Assembly: GCA_963772165.1 (NCBI GenBank)
Contig: CAVYWA010000005.1
Span: 186,001 to 250,000 of the forward strand
From: JAGVPT01 sp963772165
GTDB taxonomy: Bacteria; Bacteroidota; Ignavibacteria; UBA10030; UBA8401
DNA length: 64,000 nucleotides
Direction of reading: 5' to 3'
Under the pieces are notes generated by a model. It made no database searches. It was not told where the DNA came from and saw only the letters and a list, made by a program, of their open reading frames with translations. The position numbers and the translations under genes are program-made. Shown one piece after another: positions 18,675 through 28,560 of the stretch; position 1 is the first letter of the stretch; each line of letters opens with the position of its first letter.

Positions 18675-20721
18675 ATTCAAGAGAATCTTGGTAACAGCGG
18701 CTCTTCCGTACGCGAACGGGCCGATTCATCTCGGACATCTTGCAGGTGCATATCTTCCTGCCGATATTTTTGTCCGGTACCAGCGGTTGCAGCATCGCGA
18801 CGTCCTTTTTATCTGCGGCTCTGATGAGCACGGAGTTCCGATCACCATCACAGCGGACAAAGAAGGCGTGTCGCCTCAAGTGATCGTCGACCGTTTCCAT
18901 GCAATGAACGCAGCATCGTTTGCGAGCCTGGGCATCAGCTTCGACAACTATTCACGGACGTCGCTGCGGGTCCATCATGAAACGTCGAAAGAGTTCTTTC
19001 TTGATTTCTACTCGAAGAACATTCTCAAAGAAAAACAAGAACAGCAGCTGTACTGTGAAGTGAACAAGATGTTCCTCGCCGACCGGTACGTTGAGGGGAC
19101 ATGCCCGGTGTGCGGTTACGAGTCCGCCCGGGGCGACCAGTGCGAGAACTGCGGGACGTGGCTGAATGTCGTTGAGCTGATCAACCCGAAGTGCAAGTTG
19201 TGCGGAACGACGCCGGTGATCCGGAGCACGACACATTTTTATTTGCCGCTGGGAGATTTTCAAACACGCCTCGAAGAGTATGTCCGGTCCCATAAAGAAT
19301 GGAAAGAAAATGTCGTTCATTATTGTGAAAGCTGGTTCAAAGAAAAATTGCAGGATCGAGCGGTGACCAGAGACCTGAATTGGGGCGTGCAAGTGCCGCT
19401 GGAAAATTTTCCGAACAAAGTTCTGTATGTGTGGTTCGACGCCGTCCTCGGTTATATTTCTTCGACAAAAGAATGGGCGCAGCGGATCGGCCAACCGGAG
19501 AAATGGAAAGAGTACTGGCAGGATGACACCACGCAATATATCGCGTTCATCGGAAAAGACAACGTTGTGTTCCATTGCATCGTTTTTCCCGCCATGTTGA
19601 TGGCGAAGGGGGGATATATTCTGCCGGACAATGTCCCCGCGAACGAATTCTTGAATCTTGAAGGCGGAAAGTTCTCGAAAAGCCGCAACAATGCGATCTA
19701 CGTAAAAGACTTCCTCGCTTCGTTCGAGCCCGATTTGCTGCGCTATACGATAACGACAATTCTGCCGGAAACCCGCGACTCCGATTTCTACTGGAAAGAT
19801 TTTCAAGCGAAGAGCAACAACGAGCTGGCCGATATCTACGGAAATTTTGTGAACCGGACAATAGCGTTCGCAGAAAAGAATTTCGGCGGTGTTGTCCCGC
19901 CCCGTGGTTCGCTCAACGATCGGGACAAGGAGATTCTCGATGTGCTTGCAAAGACACCGGCCGCCGCTGGCGCTTTGTTTGAAAAGTTCAAGTTTCGCGA
20001 AGGGACCGCCGAGGTGATGAACCTTGCGCGTGCTGCGAATAAGTATTTCAACGACAGTGAGCCGTGGAAGACGGTGAAAACTCATCGCGAAGAATGCGCG
20101 ACCACGCTCAATATTTGTTTGCAGATTGTTCGAAGCCTTGCAGTGCTGTTCGAGCCCGTCGTCCCGTTCTCGTCTGAAACAATCTGGAAAATGATAGGCA
20201 TGACCACGCCGCTCTCGGATGAACGGTGGCAGGAGGCGGGAGACCTTAAAATCGCAGCGGGCCATAAATTGAAGAAAGCACAAATCGTATTCAAGAAAAT
20301 CGAGGATAGTATTATCGAAGAAGAATTGCAGAAATTAAAGCCGCCAAGTGAGGAGGCGGGGCCGTCGGCTGCAAAGAATATGCTTCCTTTCAAACCGACC
20401 ATCTCCTTTGAAGATTTTCAGAAAATGGATTTGAGGGTTGCAAAAATCATTGCGTGCGAACCCGTCCCGAAATCGAAGAAGTTGTTGAAGCTGCAGGTTG
20501 AAATCGGCACGGAAAGGCGGCAAATTGTCGCGGGCATTGCCCAACAGCGGAAGCCCGAAGAGTTGATTGGAAAAACAATCATCGTCGTCGCTAACCTTGC
20601 ACCGGCGACATTAATGGGTGTCGAGTCGCAAGGGATGCTTTTGGCGACTCACGGCGAAGGCGATTCGTTCGCGTTGCTGACAGTGTCGAACGATGTTGAA
20701 TCGGGGAGCTGGATAAAATAA
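18664..20721 (+). CDS. metG: Methionine--tRNA ligase
   Basis: 685-residue class I synthetase. It shows the HIGH-type motif (PYANGPIHLGHLAGAY), a knuckle domain with CPVCGYESARGDQCENCG and CKLCG, the KMSKS-type motif (GGKFSKSRNNAI), and a C-terminal tRNA-binding EMAP/Trbp111-like domain from about residue 580 (FQKMDLRVAKIIACEPVPKS). That tail mediates dimerisation in E. coli MetG. The gene overlaps holB by 11 bases. Full length and intact. Confidence 0.97.
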   Translation: MQSKFKRILVTAALPYANGPIHLGHLAGAYLPADIFVRYQRLQHRDVLFICGSDEHGVPITITADKEGVSPQVIVDRFHAMNAASFASLGISFDNYSRTSLRVHHETSKEFFLDFYSKNILKEKQEQQLYCEVNKMFLADRYVEGTCPVCGYESARGDQCENCGTWLNVVELINPKCKLCGTTPVIRSTTHFYLPLGDFQTRLEEYVRSHKEWKENVVHYCESWFKEKLQDRAVTRDLNWGVQVPLENFPNKVLYVWFDAVLGYISSTKEWAQRIGQPEKWKEYWQDDTTQYIAFIGKDNVVFHCIVFPAMLMAKGGYILPDNVPANEFLNLEGGKFSKSRNNAIYVKDFLASFEPDLLRYTITTILPETRDSDFYWKDFQAKSNNELADIYGNFVNRTIAFAEKNFGGVVPPRGSLNDRDKEILDVLAKTPAAAGALFEKFKFREGTAEVMNLARAANKYFNDSEPWKTVKTHREECATTLNICLQIVRSLAVLFEPVVPFSSETIWKMIGMTTPLSDERWQEAGDLKIAAGHKLKKAQIVFKKIEDSIIEEELQKLKPPSEEAGPSAAKNMLPFKPTISFEDFQKMDLRVAKIIACEPVPKSKKLLKLQVEIGTERRQIVAGIAQQRKPEELIGKTIIVVANLAPATLMGVESQGMLLATHGEGDSFALLTVSNDVESGSWIK

Positions 20722-20771
20722 CAGTACGAAAAAATTTCCCGACTTTTTATTACATATCTCAAGGACCAACA

Positions 20772-22163
20772 ATGGAAAAAGTCTTACCGTATATCGAGTC
20801 CAACAAAGAGCGGTATCTTGCTGAACTGAAAGAATTTTTGGCTATCCCGAGCATCAGCTCGCAAAAAGAACACGATGGCGATACGCGACAGTGCGCTCAA
20901 TGGGTGTCGGAACAGATGAAGGCGATCGGCATGGAGAATGTTCAGATTCTCCCGACGGGCGGCCATCCGGTCGTCTTCAGCGAATGGCTGCATGCCGCCG
21001 GAAAGCCCACCGTCCTTTTTTATGGACATTATGATGTTCAGCCCGTCGACCCGCTGAATTTGTGGACATCGCCGCCGTTTGAAGCGACGATTCGCGGTGA
21101 GAACCTCTATGCTCGCGGCGCGGCAGACGACAAGGGGCAGGTGTTCATCCATTTCAAAGCGGTCGAAGCATACATAAAAGAGCATGGTGCGCTGCCGGTG
21201 AATATCAAGATGATCATTGAGGGTGAAGAAGAAGTTGGCAGCGAAAATCTTGACAGATTTGTCGAAGAGCATACCGAGCTTCTCAAGGCTGATCTTGTTG
21301 TTATTTCGGATTCCGGAATGTTTGCAAAGGGCGTCCCGTCCATTTGCTACAGCCTGCGCGGGCTCTCATACATGGAAGTCGAAGTGACGGGACCGAACCG
21401 CGATTTGCATTCGGGGTCATTCGGAGGGTCGGTGCATAACCCGATTCAGGCATTGTGCGAGCTGATCGCCTCGCTCCACGACAAAAACGGAAAAATCACC
21501 GTAAAAGGATTTTACGACGACGTCCGTCCGCTGACAAAAGTTGAGCGGAATTCATTTAAGAAGCTTCCTTTCAGAGATAGAGAGTACGCGAAGGATTTGG
21601 GCGTTGCGCAATTGTACGGCGAAAAAGGATTCACGACGCTCGAGCGGCTGTGGTCCCGGCCAACGCTGGAATGCAATGGCATTTGGGGAGGGTATATTAG
21701 TGAAGGCGCGAAGACGGTTCTTCCCGCAAAAGCTTTTGCAAAAATTTCGATGAGATTAGTGCCGGACCAGTCTTCGGAAAAGGCGGCAAAGCTTTTCGAA
21801 AAGCATTTCAAGAAAATCGCGCCGAAGACTATTAGTGTTAAAGTACGGAACCTGCATGGAGGCGAAGGAGCGATCACGCCGATCGACAGCCCCGGTGTGA
21901 AAGCTGCAGTGGCCGCACTTGAGAAAGGGTTTGGAAAAAAAGTGCTGTATCAGGGCGAAGGCGGATCGATCCCCATCGTAGCGCAATTTAAAAAAGTTCT
22001 TGGAATCGATACCGTACTTCTCGGTTTCGGATTGCCCGACGAGAACGCACATTCTCCGGATGAATTTATCAACTTGAATAACTTCTTCGGCGGAATTCGG
22101 ACATCGGCCTATTTCTACGATGAACTTCCCGGTTTCTGGAAAAACAGGCAAAAGAAAAAATAA
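20772..22163 (+). CDS. M20 family dipeptidase
   Basis: 463-residue zinc peptidase of the M20 carnosinase/CNDP-like group. Metal-site motifs are GHYDVQPVDP, GAADDKGQ, EGEEEVGSEN, ISDSGM and DENAHSPDEF. The dimerisation insert lies around residues 200-310. Such enzymes hydrolyse dipeptides in the cytoplasm; there is no signal peptide. AAGGA lies 6 bases upstream of the ATG. Confidence 0.92.
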   Translation: MEKVLPYIESNKERYLAELKEFLAIPSISSQKEHDGDTRQCAQWVSEQMKAIGMENVQILPTGGHPVVFSEWLHAAGKPTVLFYGHYDVQPVDPLNLWTSPPFEATIRGENLYARGAADDKGQVFIHFKAVEAYIKEHGALPVNIKMIIEGEEEVGSENLDRFVEEHTELLKADLVVISDSGMFAKGVPSICYSLRGLSYMEVEVTGPNRDLHSGSFGGSVHNPIQALCELIASLHDKNGKITVKGFYDDVRPLTKVERNSFKKLPFRDREYAKDLGVAQLYGEKGFTTLERLWSRPTLECNGIWGGYISEGAKTVLPAKAFAKISMRLVPDQSSEKAAKLFEKHFKKIAPKTISVKVRNLHGGEGAITPIDSPGVKAAVAALEKGFGKKVLYQGEGGSIPIVAQFKKVLGIDTVLLGFGLPDENAHSPDEFINLNNFFGGIRTSAYFYDELPGFWKNRQKKK

Positions 22164-22311
22164 CTCGGTGTAACGTGGACAGGCCACGCCGACCGTAGAG
22201 ATAATGGTTAAGATCCCCATTTTCAACAGGCTTTTTTGGGGAAGACGGAAGTTGCTTTCGGAGTTATGGAAACAGCGGACCTTCGCTGACATCAAGCGGT
22301 GATGCTTCCAT

Positions 22312-22869
22312 ATGAAAATCTATACCAAGACGGGGGACAAGGGGGAAACAGGATTGTTCGGCGGAGACCGGGTAGCAAAAGACACACCGCGTATTGAAGC
22401 CTACGGTACCGTCGACGAGTTGAATTCTCTTATCGGGATCATCCGCGCCCTGCGGCTGGGCAAAAAAATCGACCGGGTATTGTTGGAAATTCAGAACGAT
22501 CTATTCGTCCTCGGAGCAGATCTGGCGACGCGGAAAGCCAACAAGCGGCTGCTTATTCCACGGATCAGCCGTTCTCACATTGCCTCGGTCGAGAAAGCTA
22601 TCGACTCATTTCAATTGTTGCTCCCGCCGCTGAAGGTGTTTATTCTTCCCGGCGGAACCGCCGCTGCTTCCCACCTTCATTATGCACGGACGGTGTGTCG
22701 GCGTGCCGAACGTTCGGCTGTTCGTCTCTCGCGCACAGAAGAGATCAATGAGAGTATTCTTGTGTATCTCAACCGTCTCTCGGACCTCTTTTTCGTACTT
22801 GCCCGCTACGCCAATCGCACTGGAAAGAAAAAGGAAACGGAATGGAGAACTCATTCCGCTCAGCGATGA
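22312..22869 (+). CDS. Cob(I)alamin adenosyltransferase (PduO type)
   Basis: 185-residue ATP:corrinoid adenosyltransferase. It begins MKIYTKTGDKGETGLFGGDRVAK and contains YGTVDELNS and the C-terminal RRAERSAVRL...LNRLSDLFFVLAR, diagnostic of the PduO/MMAB family. It makes adenosylcobalamin for radical B12 enzymes. No B12-dependent enzyme or other cobalamin gene lies in the window. It ends a plus-strand run; the next 440 bases are non-coding. Confidence 0.93.
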   Translation: MKIYTKTGDKGETGLFGGDRVAKDTPRIEAYGTVDELNSLIGIIRALRLGKKIDRVLLEIQNDLFVLGADLATRKANKRLLIPRISRSHIASVEKAIDSFQLLLPPLKVFILPGGTAAASHLHYARTVCRRAERSAVRLSRTEEINESILVYLNRLSDLFFVLARYANRTGKKKETEWRTHSAQR

Positions 22870-23310
22870 AATGTGAGTACTGAAAACTGCCATCGTGTAC
22901 CGTTCGAAAAAGCTTGCCATAACCAACCTCCCGGAGAAAAAAGCTTTGCCCGCAAAGCAATCGCACGTTTGTTTCGGCATTGGGTTATTTTGAATCAAGT
23001 GTCAATGCGGGGGCGCTCCCGCTTGCAATGACCTTCACACTGTAACACTGCTTCCGGCTTGATTGTCTAAAACCCAAGCAGTACATTTATCTCATCACGC
23101 CTGACGAATGGGAGCGTCTTTGTATCTATCCGATGGTGCCCATATGATACTATTTCTCTACAGACATTTTCTTTGGCAATCGCTTCCAGCCAATGTGTCC
23201 TGTTTAAGAAAGGGCGGCCGAAAAGCCGACGTAATTTCTTGCTAATGAATTCTTTGTTTTATTGTTCGGAAATCCTTTGACTCGTGCATTGAGAATAAAG
23301 GGGGTTTTTT
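22870..23310 (+). other. Intergenic region with foldback repeat copy
   Basis: No convincing gene. It contains an inverted repeat at 23001-23032. No good promoter was seen for the following secreted-protein gene, although TTGACT occurs at 23277-23282 without a matching -10. Confidence 0.5.
23001..23032. repeat. GTCATTGCGAG-type foldback repeat, copy 1 (diverged)
   Basis: GTCAATGCGGGGGCG is followed by CTCCCGCTTGCAATGAC, an inverted repeat ending in the same GTCA-TGC / GCAATGAC arms as the copies near 25.3 and 58.1 kb. It lies between two genes. Confidence 0.5.
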
Positions 23311-25158
23311 ATGAAAAATAGCAAAGTAGAATTTTTCTTTCTCGCCTTCTTTTTGTTAAGCGCAGTTAATATTGCATTTGCGGGAAAACCTGCCGGCGAA
23401 AAAAAAGCCATACGGCTGGCGAAAACAGCGACGAATGGCGTTTACAGCCCGATGGACATAAACAATGTCTTCAACTATTATTCAAATAACGGGGATGGCT
23501 CCTTCAATCCTTTTACAGCGATCGATGAGGGTTTCGAATTCCCGATAGGGTCACCTGAGGCCACATGTGTTTTTGAGGATGGTCTTATCTGGACAGCTTT
23601 TAAGAACGATACGCTCTATTGCGGCGGTTCCACCTATGAACACGGCTTACAAGCTGGAAGGATAATCACGAACGGAACGGCGGCTAGCCTGCCCGTGCCG
23701 GGTGATCCGAATGATTCCATTTACAGAGTTTATCGAGTCCGTCCGGACATCAGGCCGACCACGAATGCAGATTCAATAGCTCTTGAAACTTCTCTTCTGC
23801 AAACAAGTGAAGTGGGGTACATCAACCAATTTCAGAGTACTACTGCCTCTGCTCTTCTACAGCAATACTGGGATGATTGGAACAACTGGCCGGCAGCCGA
23901 AGGCGCGCCATACACGGACGTGAATAATGACGGTGTGTATGAAGCGAGCATCGACATACCGGGTGTCCCCGGCGCAGGCCAGACTCAGTGGATGGTCATG
24001 AACGATGTGAATCCGACATTGACTGTCAACTTATACGGTTCGAATCCTATCGGCATTGAAGTACAGCGTACTATCTGGGCGTGTCACCAGCCCGGAGCAT
24101 TAGATAACACAATTTTTCTGAGTTACAAGATTATCAACAGGAGCGGTGTAGAATTAGATACAATGTACGTTGCACAATGGGCCGACCCTGATATTGGATT
24201 CGCCGGAGACGATGCCACTGGTTGCGATTCAACACTAAATCTTGGATATGTGTACAACGGCCAGGCAACGGATCCAAATTTTGCAACATTAGGGCTACCA
24301 CCTCCTTCAGTTGGTTTTGATTTGTTGCAAGGTCCCATTGTAGCGGGAGAGCCAATCGACACTGCTATTTTTAATGGCGAGTATATTGCTGGTCACAAGA
24401 ATTTGCCGATGACTGCATTCGCATTCTATCTCAACGGTTACCCACCGACAGGTCCGATCCTGGTCGACGATTACTATAGTGGTGCGCAACAAATGTACAA
24501 CACTATGAGGGGATTGGTAAGTACTACAGGTGCGCCGTTTCCTGCTTCGGTAACTGGAGGTGGCAAGTTTTGTTATCCCGGCGACCCGGTGACCGGCACA
24601 GGTCCGACATTTATCGGGCCAGCCAGAGTCTCTCCTCCGGCCGATGTTCGCATGGCACTCTGCTCAGGTCCATTTACAATGGCCCCTGGCGATACACAAC
24701 AAGTTGTCGTGGCTGCGCTGGCTGTGTCGGGTGCGGATTATCTTTCGAGTATTACTGTTTTGAAAGCAGATGTCAAGCTAGCCCAACTTTCATATTATAC
24801 TTTTTTCAGCGAGTTTCCGCAGACTACTTCCGTAAAGACATCCGGTTCTCAGTCGCCGTATTCATTCGCGCTTATGCAAAACTATCCGAACCCATTCAAT
24901 CCTTCGACCACGATACGCTATGAGCTTCCGGTCACAAGCAGGGTGACGATCGCGATCTATAATGTGCTTGGGCAAAAAGTTCGAACCTTGGTGAATGAAG
25001 TCCAAAGGGGAGGGCCGCAATTTGCCGTGTGGGATTCAAAAAACGACGCGGACAAGAGCGTTGCAAGCGGCGTCTATTTTTACAGAATTGAAGCGGCTTC
25101 GGTTTCAGGTAAGGCGAACGTCACAAGCCTTACGAAGAAAATGGTGCTCATGCGATAA
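23311..25158 (+). CDS. Secreted protein with type IX secretion C-terminal sorting domain
   Basis: 615 residues with a signal peptide (VEFFFLAFFLLSAVNIAFA) and no recognised enzymatic domain. Segments such as YTDVNNDGVYEASIDIPGVPG and VQRTIWAC resemble large secreted proteins seen in ignavibacteria. The last 90 residues are a sorting domain: FALMQNYPNPFNPSTTIRYEL, YNVLGQKVRTLVNE, SGVYFYRIEA and a final KKMVLMR. This predicts export through the outer membrane by the type IX system and attachment to the surface; no type IX machinery gene is in the window. GGGGG lies just upstream of the start. Confidence 0.85.
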   Translation: MKNSKVEFFFLAFFLLSAVNIAFAGKPAGEKKAIRLAKTATNGVYSPMDINNVFNYYSNNGDGSFNPFTAIDEGFEFPIGSPEATCVFEDGLIWTAFKNDTLYCGGSTYEHGLQAGRIITNGTAASLPVPGDPNDSIYRVYRVRPDIRPTTNADSIALETSLLQTSEVGYINQFQSTTASALLQQYWDDWNNWPAAEGAPYTDVNNDGVYEASIDIPGVPGAGQTQWMVMNDVNPTLTVNLYGSNPIGIEVQRTIWACHQPGALDNTIFLSYKIINRSGVELDTMYVAQWADPDIGFAGDDATGCDSTLNLGYVYNGQATDPNFATLGLPPPSVGFDLLQGPIVAGEPIDTAIFNGEYIAGHKNLPMTAFAFYLNGYPPTGPILVDDYYSGAQQMYNTMRGLVSTTGAPFPASVTGGGKFCYPGDPVTGTGPTFIGPARVSPPADVRMALCSGPFTMAPGDTQQVVVAALAVSGADYLSSITVLKADVKLAQLSYYTFFSEFPQTTSVKTSGSQSPYSFALMQNYPNPFNPSTTIRYELPVTSRVTIAIYNVLGQKVRTLVNEVQRGGPQFAVWDSKNDADKSVASGVYFYRIEAASVSGKANVTSLTKKMVLMR

Positions 25159-25184
25159 CTCGATTTATAGCACAACGGAAGACG

Positions 25185-25215
25185 GCATCCAGAAAATGCC
25201 GGGGCGCCTTTTTTG
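25185..25215 (+). terminator. Possible intrinsic terminator
   Basis: GGCAT...ATGCC hairpin followed by GGGGCGCC and a T6 run, 30 bases after the T9SS cargo gene. The stem is short. Confidence 0.4.
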
Positions 25216-25261
25216 CCTTGGCTCAGCCGACTTTTCGTTTTGTGCGAGTGTTGCGGTTTGA

Positions 25262-25333
25262 AGGTCATTGCGAACGGGGTAATCTCCCTTATGCAGGAGA
25301 TTACCCCGGCAAAGAACGCCTCGCAATGGCCTT
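25262..25333. repeat. GTCATTGCGAG-type foldback repeat, copy 2
   Basis: Outer arms GGTCATTGCGA (25263-25273) and TCGCAATGGCC (25321-25331) enclose a perfect inner hairpin GGTAATCTCC / GGAGATTACC. It lies between a T9SS cargo gene and secA, upstream of the secA promoter. Confidence 0.7.
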
Positions 25334-25360
25334 TCGTTTAAAATGAACCCACTGTCCATT

Positions 25361-25389
25361 TTGCTCTTCTCTCAATTAATCATTATATT
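25361..25389 (+). promoter_or_regulatory. Sigma-70-type promoter of secA
   Basis: TTGCTC at 25361-25366 and TATATT at 25384-25389 with a 17-base spacer, about 50 bases before the secA ATG. Confidence 0.55.
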
Positions 25390-25437
25390 TTAGACGAATA
25401 TGCGATAGAGCGCTGATTATTCTGAAAAGGAAATGCA

Positions 25438-28400
25438 ATGTTCGATGTTTTAAAAAAAATATTCGGCAGCAAACACGAAAAAGACGTCCAGCAGCTTCTT
25501 CCCATCGTGGAAGAGATCAACCGTCATTTCGAGTCCTTCAACTCTCTTTCCGACGATGAGCTTCGCGCAAAGACCGCTGAATTTAAGCAGCACATCGTTG
25601 ACGAAACGGCTGGGATTAATGCTCATCTCACGGAATTGCATGAGCGCTTGAAGGCGGAAATTCCATTCGAAGAGCGGGAAAAGGTCTACGACGAAATTGA
25701 TGAGGGGGAAAAAGAGCTGCACGAGACAATAAAGGAAATACTGGATGAAATTTTGCCTGAAGCATTTGCCGTCGTGAAAGACACATGCCGCCGTCTTGTG
25801 GGGCAAGTATGGGACGTCGCAGGCAACAAAGTGTCTTGGGACATGGTACCGTTCGATGTGCAGCTCATCGGCGGGATCGTTCTGCACCAGGGAAAAATTG
25901 CCGAGATGGCGACCGGCGAAGGCAAAACGCTCGTCGCAACGCTGCCGATGTATTTGAACGCTCTTGCAGGGAGAGGTGTGCATCTTGTGACGGTGAACGA
26001 TTACCTTGCCCTCCGCGACAGCCAGTGGATGGGAAAAATTTTTGAGTTCCATGGACTGAAAGTCGGATGCATCCTTCAGAACCAGGATCCGCCCCAGCGC
26101 CGCGTGCAGTACGCTGCGGATATTACGTACGGAACGAACAACGAGTTTGGCTTCGATTATCTTCGCGACAACATGGTCGGTACGCCGGATGATATGGTGC
26201 AGCGCGGACATTACTATGCTATCGTCGATGAAGTTGACTCCGTTCTTATCGACGAAGCGCGAACGCCGCTCATCATTAGCGGGCCGGTTGAAGTCGACGA
26301 TCAGAAATTCGGCGAGATGAAGCCGCGCGTTGAACGAATAGTCACCGCACAGAGGAATCTCGTCGCAAAAATCGTGAGCGATGCTGAAATTTTACTGCAG
26401 GACGAGAAGAAGAGAGACGAGGCGGGCGTTCTCCTGCTTCGGGCAAACCGAGGGGCTCCGAAAAACAAGAAGCTCATCAAAATTTTTTCCGACGGTGCTT
26501 CGAAGAAACTGATGCAGGAGACCGAATCGGTCTATCTTGCCGAGCAGTCGAAGCGCATGCATGAAATTGACGATGAATTGTATTTTGCGGTGGACGAAAA
26601 AAACCACTCCATCGACTTGACGGAGAAAGGGCGCGAACTGCTTGCCGGCAGTACCGACAAGGATTTCTTCGTGATCCCCGACATCGGAACCGAGATGAGC
26701 CTCGTCGAGAACAATCATGAACTCAATGCGGAACAGAAACAGGCGAAGAAAGACGAGATTAACAAACTGTACGCGGAGCGAAGCGACAGGATCCACACCG
26801 TACTTCAATTGTTGAAGGCGTATTCTTTGTATGAAAAAGATGACGAGTACGTCGTCTCCGAAGACGGCAAAGTGATGATCGTCGATGAATTCACGGGGCG
26901 ATTGCTCACCGGGCGAAGGTATTCGGACGGCCTGCATCAAGCCATCGAAGCGAAAGAAGGGGTGAAGGTTGAGAGGGATACACAGACGCTCGCAACAGTC
27001 ACGCTCCAAAATTATTTTCGTCTCTATAAAAAACTTGCCGGCATGACCGGCACCGCTGAAACCGAAGCGGCCGAATTCTTTGAAATCTACAAGCTCGACG
27101 TTGTTTCCATCCCGACCAATGTGAAGGCCATTCGTGAAGATTTTGAAGACGTCGTGTTCAAAACGAAGCGTGAAAAATACAACGCCGTCATCGCCGAAAT
27201 CGAAGACATGAAGGAGAAACGGCGCCCGGTGCTGGTTGGCACAACGAGCGTTGAGGTCTCGGAGACGATCAGCAGGATGCTGAAGCGGAAGGGCGTTGCC
27301 CATAACGTCTTGAACGCAAAGCAGCACCAACGTGAAGCGGAGATTATCCAGAATGCGGGGCTCCCCGGCGCCGTGACGATCGCAACAAACATGGCGGGCC
27401 GCGGGACGGACATCAAACTCGGTCCAGGCGTCCGTGACGTTGGCGGGTTGCACATCGTCGGAACAGAGCGGCACGAAGCCCGGCGTATCGACCGCCAGTT
27501 GCGGGGACGGGCAGGGCGCCAGGGCGATCCCGGGTCCTCCAAGTTTTTCCTGTCGCTGGAGGACGACCTGCTCCGGCTTTTCGGGAGCGAGCGCATCGCG
27601 GGAATCATGGAGCGGATGGGACTGCAGGAGGGGGAAGTCATCCAGCACAGCATGATTACGAAGTCGATCGAGCGGGCGCAGAAAAAAGTCGAAGAAAACA
27701 ATTTCGGGATACGCAAGCGGCTGCTCGAATACGATAACGTCATGAACCAGCAGCGCGAAGTGATCTATGCGAAACGGCGTCATGCGCTCCTTGGCGAGCG
27801 ATTGAAAGACGATATTTTTTCGATGCTCAGCGACTTTATCGATGAACTCGTCGAAGAGCATTATGAGAAAGGCAACCTTGACCTGCTTCGAGATGCGCTC
27901 AGAGTCAACCTCCTTGTGGATTTTTCGATTACACCCGAACAATTTCAGACGCTGGGGAAGGACGGAGTGAAAGCTGAAGCCGTAAAATGTGCTTCCGAAT
28001 TTTACAGGCGCAAGGAAGAGAAAATAGGCACGGAGATCATGGGGAATGTTGAACGTCTGGCGATGCTCCAGGTCATCGACGTCCGGTGGAAGGAACATTT
28101 GCGCGAGATGGATGATCTCAAGGAAGGGATCCATCTCCGTGCCTACGGCCAAAAAGATCCGATCCTCGAATACAAAGGGGAAGCGTTCAACATGTTCATT
28201 GAAATGATCGGCATGATCAACCGCGAGGCGCTGAATCTTGTCTTCAAACTTTTCCCGGAAACAACCGCGCAAATGCCGATGCCGCGCGCACGCCGTCCGC
28301 TTCACCGCGAACAATTGACGATGACACACGATGCTTCGACGGGACTTGGATTCCACGCGAACCGTGAACCGGTGGAAGGAAGCGACAATACCCGAGGCGC

Positions 28401-28512
28401 CCAGCCTTCCGCCCCCAAAGTCCAGCAGCTCCATGCGACTGAAAAAATCGGCAGAAACGACCCGTGCCCGTGCGGGAGCGGCAAAAAGTATAAAAACTGC
28501 CATGGGAAGTAA
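25438..28512 (+). CDS. secA: Preprotein translocase ATPase SecA
   Basis: 1024-residue motor of the Sec pathway. It has the P-loop MATGEGKTLVATLP near residue 160, a DEAD-type IVDEVDSVLIDEARTPLI, the helicase segment TNMAGRGTDIKLG, QLRGRAGRQGDPGSS and FFLSLEDDLLRLFG, and a C-terminal zinc motif GRNDPCPCGSGKKYKNCHG. An extended segment at about residues 320-470 in nucleotide-binding domain 1 accounts for the extra length compared with the 901 residues of E. coli SecA. AAAGGAAA precedes the ATG. Its own promoter and the downstream glnB suggest a short operon. Confidence 0.97.
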   Translation: MFDVLKKIFGSKHEKDVQQLLPIVEEINRHFESFNSLSDDELRAKTAEFKQHIVDETAGINAHLTELHERLKAEIPFEEREKVYDEIDEGEKELHETIKEILDEILPEAFAVVKDTCRRLVGQVWDVAGNKVSWDMVPFDVQLIGGIVLHQGKIAEMATGEGKTLVATLPMYLNALAGRGVHLVTVNDYLALRDSQWMGKIFEFHGLKVGCILQNQDPPQRRVQYAADITYGTNNEFGFDYLRDNMVGTPDDMVQRGHYYAIVDEVDSVLIDEARTPLIISGPVEVDDQKFGEMKPRVERIVTAQRNLVAKIVSDAEILLQDEKKRDEAGVLLLRANRGAPKNKKLIKIFSDGASKKLMQETESVYLAEQSKRMHEIDDELYFAVDEKNHSIDLTEKGRELLAGSTDKDFFVIPDIGTEMSLVENNHELNAEQKQAKKDEINKLYAERSDRIHTVLQLLKAYSLYEKDDEYVVSEDGKVMIVDEFTGRLLTGRRYSDGLHQAIEAKEGVKVERDTQTLATVTLQNYFRLYKKLAGMTGTAETEAAEFFEIYKLDVVSIPTNVKAIREDFEDVVFKTKREKYNAVIAEIEDMKEKRRPVLVGTTSVEVSETISRMLKRKGVAHNVLNAKQHQREAEIIQNAGLPGAVTIATNMAGRGTDIKLGPGVRDVGGLHIVGTERHEARRIDRQLRGRAGRQGDPGSSKFFLSLEDDLLRLFGSERIAGIMERMGLQEGEVIQHSMITKSIERAQKKVEENNFGIRKRLLEYDNVMNQQREVIYAKRRHALLGERLKDDIFSMLSDFIDELVEEHYEKGNLDLLRDALRVNLLVDFSITPEQFQTLGKDGVKAEAVKCASEFYRRKEEKIGTEIMGNVERLAMLQVIDVRWKEHLREMDDLKEGIHLRAYGQKDPILEYKGEAFNMFIEMIGMINREALNLVFKLFPETTAQMPMPRARRPLHREQLTMTHDASTGLGFHANREPVEGSDNTRGAQPSAPKVQQLHATEKIGRNDPCPCGSGKKYKNCHGK

Positions 28513-28560
28513 AACACCGAACCCTCAGCCCCCACTAACGAATTATTTGCCCGAATGAAT

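Noticed and set aside
22204..22302. A 32-codon frame (MVKIPIFNRLFWGRR...) just before the adenosyltransferase gene
   Set aside because: No clear ribosome site and no known counterpart. It could be a leader peptide but nothing else supports it.
24038..24056. GGTTCGAATCC, a T-arm-like string
   Set aside because: It is inside the coding frame of the T9SS cargo and no acceptor or anticodon stem can be built around it. No tRNA gene was found in the window.
26392..28503. A 703-codon open frame on the minus strand
   Set aside because: It lies fully inside secA, whose motifs are intact from end to end. The reverse frame has no ribosome site or family resemblance and is a by-product of codon bias.
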